From assembly GCA_002497025.1 (NCBI GenBank), contig DAMG01000065.1, forward strand, positions 1 through 18,915: a stretch of 18,915 nt of DNA, in the 5' to 3' direction. The stretch's first letter is position 1. Each line of letters opens with the position of its first letter. Shown one piece after another: positions 14,960 through 18,915 of this stretch. The translations under genes were made by a program, and so were the position numbers. The DNA is from Euryarchaeota archaeon UBA126 (GTDB taxonomy: Archaea > Thermoplasmatota > Poseidoniia > Poseidoniales > Thalassarchaeaceae). The notes under the pieces were generated by a model. It saw only the letters and a list, made by a program, of their open reading frames with translations. It did no database searches and was not told the DNA's origin.

Positions 14960-15270
14960 TGGATCCTACGATATTAATTGGTTCAATCACTCTTTTTGTA
15001 ATGTCTATTTTCTTAGGATTCGAACTTATTACCAAAGTTCCAGCCACTCTCCACACTCCGCTAATGAGTGGGGCCAATGCAATTTCTGGAATCAGTATAG
15101 TTGGCGCTCTATTAGGGGCAAATGTCGCCTACGAAGGTGGCGATACAGTAGTCAGTGGCATCCTTGCTTTCGTAGCATTAGTACTAGCGATGATTAACGT
15201 AGTTGGCGGATTCGCAGTAACTAATCGGATGTTGAATATGATAGCAGGAAAGAAAAGGGGTGGTCAATGA
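14959..15270 (+). CDS. pntAB: NAD(P) transhydrogenase alpha subunit part 2 (membrane)
   Basis: A 103-residue membrane protein forming the alpha-chain part of the proton channel (domain II). Hydrophobic helices lie at about 4-21, 36-53 and 62-85. The family signature HTPLMSGANAISGISIVGAL is intact near 32-51, and INVVGGFAVTNRML near 79-92 matches the closing segment of PntA domain II. It starts within the pntAA stop codon and its own stop overlaps the pntB start by four bases (ATGA). This confirms a single transcription and translation unit of three subunits. Confidence 0.96.
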   Translation: MDPTILIGSITLFVMSIFLGFELITKVPATLHTPLMSGANAISGISIVGALLGANVAYEGGDTVVSGILAFVALVLAMINVVGGFAVTNRMLNMIAGKKRGGQ

Positions 15271-16697
15271 TGATTGATGATCAATGGGTTGGTATTGGAT
15301 ATCTGCTTTCAGCAACTCTATTCATCTTCGGACTGAAGAGATTATCCCACCCTAGAACTGCTCCTCGTGGTAATCAATTAGGCGCAATGGGGATGCTTGT
15401 GGCAGTTCTCACAACTGTTCTACAGATGGAACTGGGGGATGGTATTGAAGGCTGGATTTTGATTGGTAGCGGATTACTTTTAGGCGGTTTAATCGGTTGG
15501 GTTATGGCCGTCCGCGTCGAAATGACTGGTATGCCTGAAATGGTCGCTTTGTTCAATGGGTTTGGTGGAGCAGCATCCGCTTTGGTCGCTCTATCAGAAT
15601 CTTGGAAATATATCGAGGATGATACACTAGAAATCCCAACAGGTCTGGAACTCGAAGTCATGGTTGTCGCAGCCGGACTCTCAGCATTGGTTGGTTGGAT
15701 GACTCTAACAGGGTCTTTACTCGCTATGCTCAAACTCAAGGGTGGTATCGAAATTTTTGGCAAATGGATTCGTACACCTACTTGGGGTCCATCTTGGTTA
15801 AATCCTGTCAAGGGATTGTTATTCATCAGCACACTGGTTCTAATCTATATGTCAATCCAAGAACCTACTGAGACCGACTACTTATTTGCTATAATTGGAA
15901 TTTCATGCATACTTGGCATACTGTTGGTCTTACCTATCGGTGGTGCAGATATGCCTGTCGTTGTTTCGTTGCTAAATTCTCTATCTGGTATTGCCGCGGC
16001 ATTTACTGGATTCATTATCTCAAACAGTGTTTTGATAGTGGCTGGTTCCTTAGTTGGCGCTAGTGGTTTGATTCTAACATTCATTATGTGCAAAGCCATG
16101 AACAGAGAACTGATTGATGTTCTATTCAAGGCGTTTGGCGGCTCTGATAAAGAACAGTTAACTCGCACAAAGATAGGTAGCGATGCAGACGAAGTGGCTA
16201 TGATGGTTGATGGTGCTCAGAAGGTAATCATAGTACCCGGATATGGTATGGCTGTAAGCCAATGTCAACACCAAGTCAAGGAGTTTGCAGACTTAGTATC
16301 GGAGAAATTTGACACTGAGGTGAAGTACGCTATTCATCCAGTTGCCGGCAGAATGCCAGGCCACATGAATGTCCTACTAGCAGAGGCAAATGTCCCCTAT
16401 GATCAACTAATCGAAATGGATGAAATTAATCCGGAGATGCCAGAGGCAGATATAGCACTAATCATTGGAGCAAATGATACTTGTAATCCTGTTGCTAGAA
16501 CAGACGAAGGCCCATTGGCAGGGATGCCGATAATTGATGCAGACATGGCTAGAACAGTTGTAATCATCAAGAGAAGTTTATCAGTTGGTTATGCTGGAGT
16601 AGACAATGATTTATTTTACATGGACAAAACCATGATGCTATTCGGTGATGGAAAGAAGATGATGAACGAACTCAATGCCGCAGTCAAGGAGTTGTAG
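15267..16697 (+). CDS. pntB: NAD(P) transhydrogenase beta subunit
   Basis: Carries most of the proton-conducting membrane domain and the NADP(H)-binding domain III. The 476-residue protein has about nine helices in residues 5-275, with the MPEMVALFNGFGG segment (89-101) in the proton path region and the VLPIGGADMPVVVSLLNS segment (221-238). Domain III starts near 310: VIIVPGYGMAVSQ (320-332) is the NADP loop, HPVAGRMPGHMNVLLAEA, GANDTCNPVAR and the KRSLSVGYAGVDN loop follow in the standard order, and MLFGDGKKM ends the domain. ATG at 15267 overlaps the pntAB stop. A strong stem-loop follows the gene at 16705-16723. Confidence 0.97.
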   Translation: MMIDDQWVGIGYLLSATLFIFGLKRLSHPRTAPRGNQLGAMGMLVAVLTTVLQMELGDGIEGWILIGSGLLLGGLIGWVMAVRVEMTGMPEMVALFNGFGGAASALVALSESWKYIEDDTLEIPTGLELEVMVVAAGLSALVGWMTLTGSLLAMLKLKGGIEIFGKWIRTPTWGPSWLNPVKGLLFISTLVLIYMSIQEPTETDYLFAIIGISCILGILLVLPIGGADMPVVVSLLNSLSGIAAAFTGFIISNSVLIVAGSLVGASGLILTFIMCKAMNRELIDVLFKAFGGSDKEQLTRTKIGSDADEVAMMVDGAQKVIIVPGYGMAVSQCQHQVKEFADLVSEKFDTEVKYAIHPVAGRMPGHMNVLLAEANVPYDQLIEMDEINPEMPEADIALIIGANDTCNPVARTDEGPLAGMPIIDADMARTVVIIKRSLSVGYAGVDNDLFYMDKTMMLFGDGKKMMNELNAAVKEL

Positions 16698-16704
16698 ATT
16701 ACAC

Positions 16705-16723
16705 CGCCTCCCAAGGGGAGGCG
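16705..16723 (+). terminator. Stem-loop after pntB, possible processing or attenuation site
   Basis: CGCCTCCC and GGGAGGCG form an eight-pair GC-rich perfect stem around a three-base loop, starting eight bases after the pntB stop. No T-run follows, so it is not a classical intrinsic terminator. It may protect the 3' end of a pnt transcript or reduce read-through into the next operon, which has its own strong ribosome site at 16765. The stem is seen directly; its role is inferred. Confidence 0.4.
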
Positions 16724-16764
16724 AACGAGCAAGGGTTATGTGTTTGACGAGTTCGCAGGATAGC

Positions 16765-16771
16765 AGGAGGT
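16765..16771 (+). promoter_or_regulatory. Strong Shine-Dalgarno site of the CXCH/Reeler gene
   Basis: AGGAGGT stands four bases before the ATG at 16776 and seven before the ATG at 16779. It is the strongest ribosome site in the window. It excludes the TTG at 16773 and suggests high expression of the following gene. Confidence 0.7.
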
Positions 16772-16775
16772 CTTG

Positions 16776-17768
16776 ATGATGGTCCGTTCAACAAAGCTCG
16801 TTGTTGCTTTATGCTTAGTTGGATTACTGGCAATCCCAGCATTCGCCAACAGTGGAGGTCCGCCATATCTTAACTCAGACAATCAAGAGACTGCAAAATA
16901 TGGCTGCACTTGTCATTATTCTAGTCCAGGTGACAGAGCCGTAGTTATGGCTTCAGGAATACCCGTTATGTACGAACCAGACCAGTCATATGAGTTTGTA
17001 ATCACAGTAGCGGATTCAGTAACTCTCGCTGGAGCTGACGGTAATACAAAAGCAGGTTTCCTTCTCACCGATAACGGCGCCGGAAATTTCAGCTGGGATG
17101 AGTCTCAGGAAATCAGAGAAGCTGATGGAGATCCAAATGCGGTTTCTCATTCCGAAACAGGCGACGGAGTATGGACCATCAGTTGGACCGCACCGTCATC
17201 CGATTCAGGAACAATACTGTTCAGCATAGCCGGTAATTCTGTCAATGGAGATGGTATTCCGAATGAATATGATTACTGGAACATCCTTACTTTCTCAATC
17301 AATCCGCCAGGGTCAATCGCGGCAGGAGATGGCGATGCTACCTTACAAACTCGCACAATCGCGGTTGGTGATTACCAAACACTTTTCGTCCTTGAAGAAA
17401 GTGAGGCAGAAAAAGAAAAGGAACGCCAAAAGAAACTTTCTGATCGAGTATTTGAAAGTGGCAATCTGTTTTATTGGACCTCTCTTACAGCACTGATAGT
17501 AGGAGCAGTTTTCCAACGTGAAATTATGGAAAGAAGATATGGTTCAGGGCCTGAATATCTTGCGACTGAGTTGGCTTATCCACAAGGAATTAGACGTGGC
17601 TTATTGGCAGCATTAGCATTCTTCTTTGCGATAAATTGGACCGCCAACGGAGGTCAACATGACTTCATTATTGGATGCACTTGGTTTGTAGCCGCTTGGG
17701 CTTCATATGGAGTCTATCGAACTGTACGTTCTGCTAAAGCAGAACAGACCGTCCACGACGTGATGTAA
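16776..17768 (+). CDS. Exported Reeler-like (choice-of-anchor V) protein with CXCH motif and membrane helices
   Basis: The 330-residue product has an N-terminal signal peptide ending in AFA (about residue 24) and a mature start NSGGPP. A CTCH motif lies at 44-47. The region to about 175 matches the Reeler / choice-of-anchor V pattern: a Cys/His start motif, the YEFVITV strand, AGFLLT, WTISWTAPSSDSGTILFSIAGN, then the NGDGIPNEYDYWN end. A charged helix follows (about 207-225). Three hydrophobic segments come next (about 231-247, 275-291, 297-315). The usual motif at this place in relatives is CXXCH, as for heme c; here one residue is missing (CXCH), so heme attachment is uncertain and metal binding is an alternative. 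The tatC-like gene begins one base after its stop. Function unknown; the fold is fairly clear. Confidence 0.75.
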   Translation: MMVRSTKLVVALCLVGLLAIPAFANSGGPPYLNSDNQETAKYGCTCHYSSPGDRAVVMASGIPVMYEPDQSYEFVITVADSVTLAGADGNTKAGFLLTDNGAGNFSWDESQEIREADGDPNAVSHSETGDGVWTISWTAPSSDSGTILFSIAGNSVNGDGIPNEYDYWNILTFSINPPGSIAAGDGDATLQTRTIAVGDYQTLFVLEESEAEKEKERQKKLSDRVFESGNLFYWTSLTALIVGAVFQREIMERRYGSGPEYLATELAYPQGIRRGLLAALAFFFAINWTANGGQHDFIIGCTWFVAAWASYGVYRTVRSAKAEQTVHDVM

Positions 17769-17769
17769 A

Positions 17770-18876
17770 ATGCCAAATGGAACCCTAGCTGACCGTAATC
17801 CGGTCGCTAGCCATTTGGAAGATTTGCATTCGGTAATTCGTAGGGCTGCATTTGTTTTCCTTATTGCTTCTGCTATCACAACAATATGGATAGAAACAAT
17901 ACTCTACGATTGGGCTCTATCTCAATCTCCTTCAGGCGCATTATCTGTGTATGGTCCTTACGATTGGATAGAAATGAGATTCATGGCTGTAATCATCATT
18001 GCTTCTGTATTTTCCTTACCGTTTTTTTCTCTTGATTTGAGAATTTTTGCTAATGCAGGTCTGCTGCCAAATGAGAGACGGTGGCTAGACTCCTACTTGA
18101 TTTTGAATGCAATAATCGTTCCAGTTATTTTGTATTGGGTTTGGTTTAGTATGATTCCAAATTACATTCAAGCAGGTATTCAGTTTGACTCCATAAATTC
18201 GGTTATTCCTAGATATGACGCCTCAGAAATTTTCGCCTTAGCAAGTGGGATATCTTGGATATTGATACTTACATTCACTTCAACTCTTTTTCTCTCCCTC
18301 TCAAGATTATTTGGTTTGGTGGAAGAAGGACGGAGTCGATTTAGAAACCGAGTATACGGGATAGTGGGTGGTTTGCTAATTTTGACGCTTCCCGAAATTT
18401 TTGAAGGACTCCGAATAATGATTGCGATATCTGTCTTGGTTACTGCAGAGGCTATTTCTCGAACGGTTCCAGAAGGCCCTTTGGGTCTGCGAAATCCTTC
18501 TTTTTCCCCGTTTACAGACAAGGATGGGCAAATACAGAGAATCGCTTTAGTTGACTGCTCATGTGAGGGAGCCTGTCCTTCATTCAATGAAAATTGGTTA
18601 CAGCAAAAAATACCTATTTTACGTCCAAGTGCTCTATGTTTAGATGAAAATGAACAAATAGCCTTGAGGGAAATGATGTTACGTAATTCTCTAAATCGTT
18701 TGACTATCACAGGATGTAATGGATATCCCTTACCCGTTGATATTCGTTCAATGATCGAATCTAATCAAACTCAATTGGACGGACTAAATTGGCTAGATGA
18801 AGCAAAATCAGAGTCAAAAATTTGGAGAAAGCAATCTTTGCAGTATTATTCGGCCGAATATCGTGAGTTGCCTTAA
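17770..18876 (+). CDS. tatC: TatC-like translocase subunit with C-terminal HdrA-N-like cysteine domain
   Basis: The N-terminal 235 residues are TatC: SHLEDL at 14-19 (family HLEEL; the key Glu is Asp18 here), six hydrophobic segments (about 24-46, 67-90, 107-130, 158-182, 196-209, 214-231), and the cytoplasmic loop ending LLPNERRW with Glu102 matching the signal-peptide-binding Glu103 of E. coli. TatC normally ends near 240-260. This one continues to 368 with a soluble domain: CSCEG at 263-267, Cys269, ALCLDENEQ (Cys290), and LNRLTITGCNGYP (Cys316). That order recalls the N-terminal domain of heterodisulfide reductase subunit A (CHCG, then MCS, then LDRVVVASCSP). An Fe-S or thiol role on the cytoplasmic side is inferred. 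The frame is unbroken. It starts one base after the Reeler gene stop, so it is probably co-translated. Confidence 0.8.
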   Translation: MPNGTLADRNPVASHLEDLHSVIRRAAFVFLIASAITTIWIETILYDWALSQSPSGALSVYGPYDWIEMRFMAVIIIASVFSLPFFSLDLRIFANAGLLPNERRWLDSYLILNAIIVPVILYWVWFSMIPNYIQAGIQFDSINSVIPRYDASEIFALASGISWILILTFTSTLFLSLSRLFGLVEEGRSRFRNRVYGIVGGLLILTLPEIFEGLRIMIAISVLVTAEAISRTVPEGPLGLRNPSFSPFTDKDGQIQRIALVDCSCEGACPSFNENWLQQKIPILRPSALCLDENEQIALREMMLRNSLNRLTITGCNGYPLPVDIRSMIESNQTQLDGLNWLDEAKSESKIWRKQSLQYYSAEYRELP

Positions 18877-18915
18877 ATTTGAATCATTTACATTCAATAA
18901 TCCGTTCCCTTCAAG

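Noticed and set aside
15374..15832. A 152-codon minus-strand open frame inside pntB
   Set aside because: Its proline/serine/isoleucine-rich translation is the complement of membrane-helix codons; pntB is certain here.
18180..18710. A 176-codon minus-strand open frame inside the TatC gene
   Set aside because: It is antisense to a well-supported gene, its translation shows no family motif, and it lacks a ribosome site.
18520..18876. The C-terminal part of the TatC gene as a separate gene joined by sequencing error
   Set aside because: The frame is continuous, and I see no stop remnant or well-placed start with ribosome site at the junction near 18510-18540. Orthologue comparison could still overturn this.
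1..18915. CRISPR arrays, insertion sequences or long direct repeats
   Set aside because: Reading through the window shows no regularly spaced repeats, no transposase motifs and no long terminal inverted repeats.

Overview
The window looks like a compact chromosome segment of a planktonic euryarchaeon, most plausibly Marine Group II (Candidatus Poseidoniales) or a close relative. The archaeal core is clear: an archaeal-type tryptophanyl-tRNA synthetase, a proteasome beta subunit with a processed N-terminal threonine, the KH/beta-CASP RNase aCPSF1, a single-unit ZPR1 zinc protein, a SepF-like division protein, and a tRNA-Pro(UGG) with archaeal D-arm features. Mixed with these are genes of bacterial style: a protoporphyrin ferrochelatase, a cytosolic-type malate dehydrogenase, a three-subunit proton-translocating transhydrogenase, a Reeler-like CXCH surface protein and a DUF454 membrane protein. 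The lineage is inferred from this mixture; no search was run.

Layout. 1-840: 3' part of a membrane-anchored surface protein. 896-2333: ferrochelatase (+) converging on a DUF454 protein (-). 2402-4945: saccharopine-dehydrogenase-like oxidoreductase (-), divergent from trpS (+). 4949-5971: a minus-strand sepF-zpr1 pair, convergent with trpS. 6153-8775: psmB followed by aCPSF1, separated by a structured leader. 8835-10052: subtilisin-like lipoprotein protease. 10064-10898: small membrane protein (-) divergent from a zinc-ribbon protein (+). 10936-11013: tRNA-Pro. 11047-12893: NUDIX hydrolase and malate dehydrogenase, both on the minus strand. 13004-13684: CPBP membrane protease. 13799-16697: pntAA-pntAB-pntB with overlapping genes. 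16776-18876: CXCH/Reeler-domain membrane protein followed after one base by an unusual TatC. There is no gene-free stretch over 200 bases, no mobile element and no CRISPR array.

Gene cooperation. Several genes concern redox and energy metabolism: heme synthesis, malate oxidation, NADH/NADP+ transhydrogenation and Tat export, which usually carries folded cofactor proteins. Others concern RNA and protein turnover (psmB, aCPSF1, proteases) and division (SepF).

The most unusual item is the TatC homologue. After six membrane helices it carries a roughly 115-residue C-terminal domain with a Cys-X-Cys...Cys...Cys pattern and an LNR-X4-GC segment. This resembles the N-terminal iron-sulfur domain of heterodisulfide reductase subunit A (HdrA). 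A Tat translocase physically joined to a probable Fe-S or redox module would be new as far as I know. Other items worth a look are the possible leader RNA structures before aCPSF1 and psmB, perfect inverted repeats before the NUDIX gene and pntAA, and a ferrochelatase with an internal five-cysteine insert.
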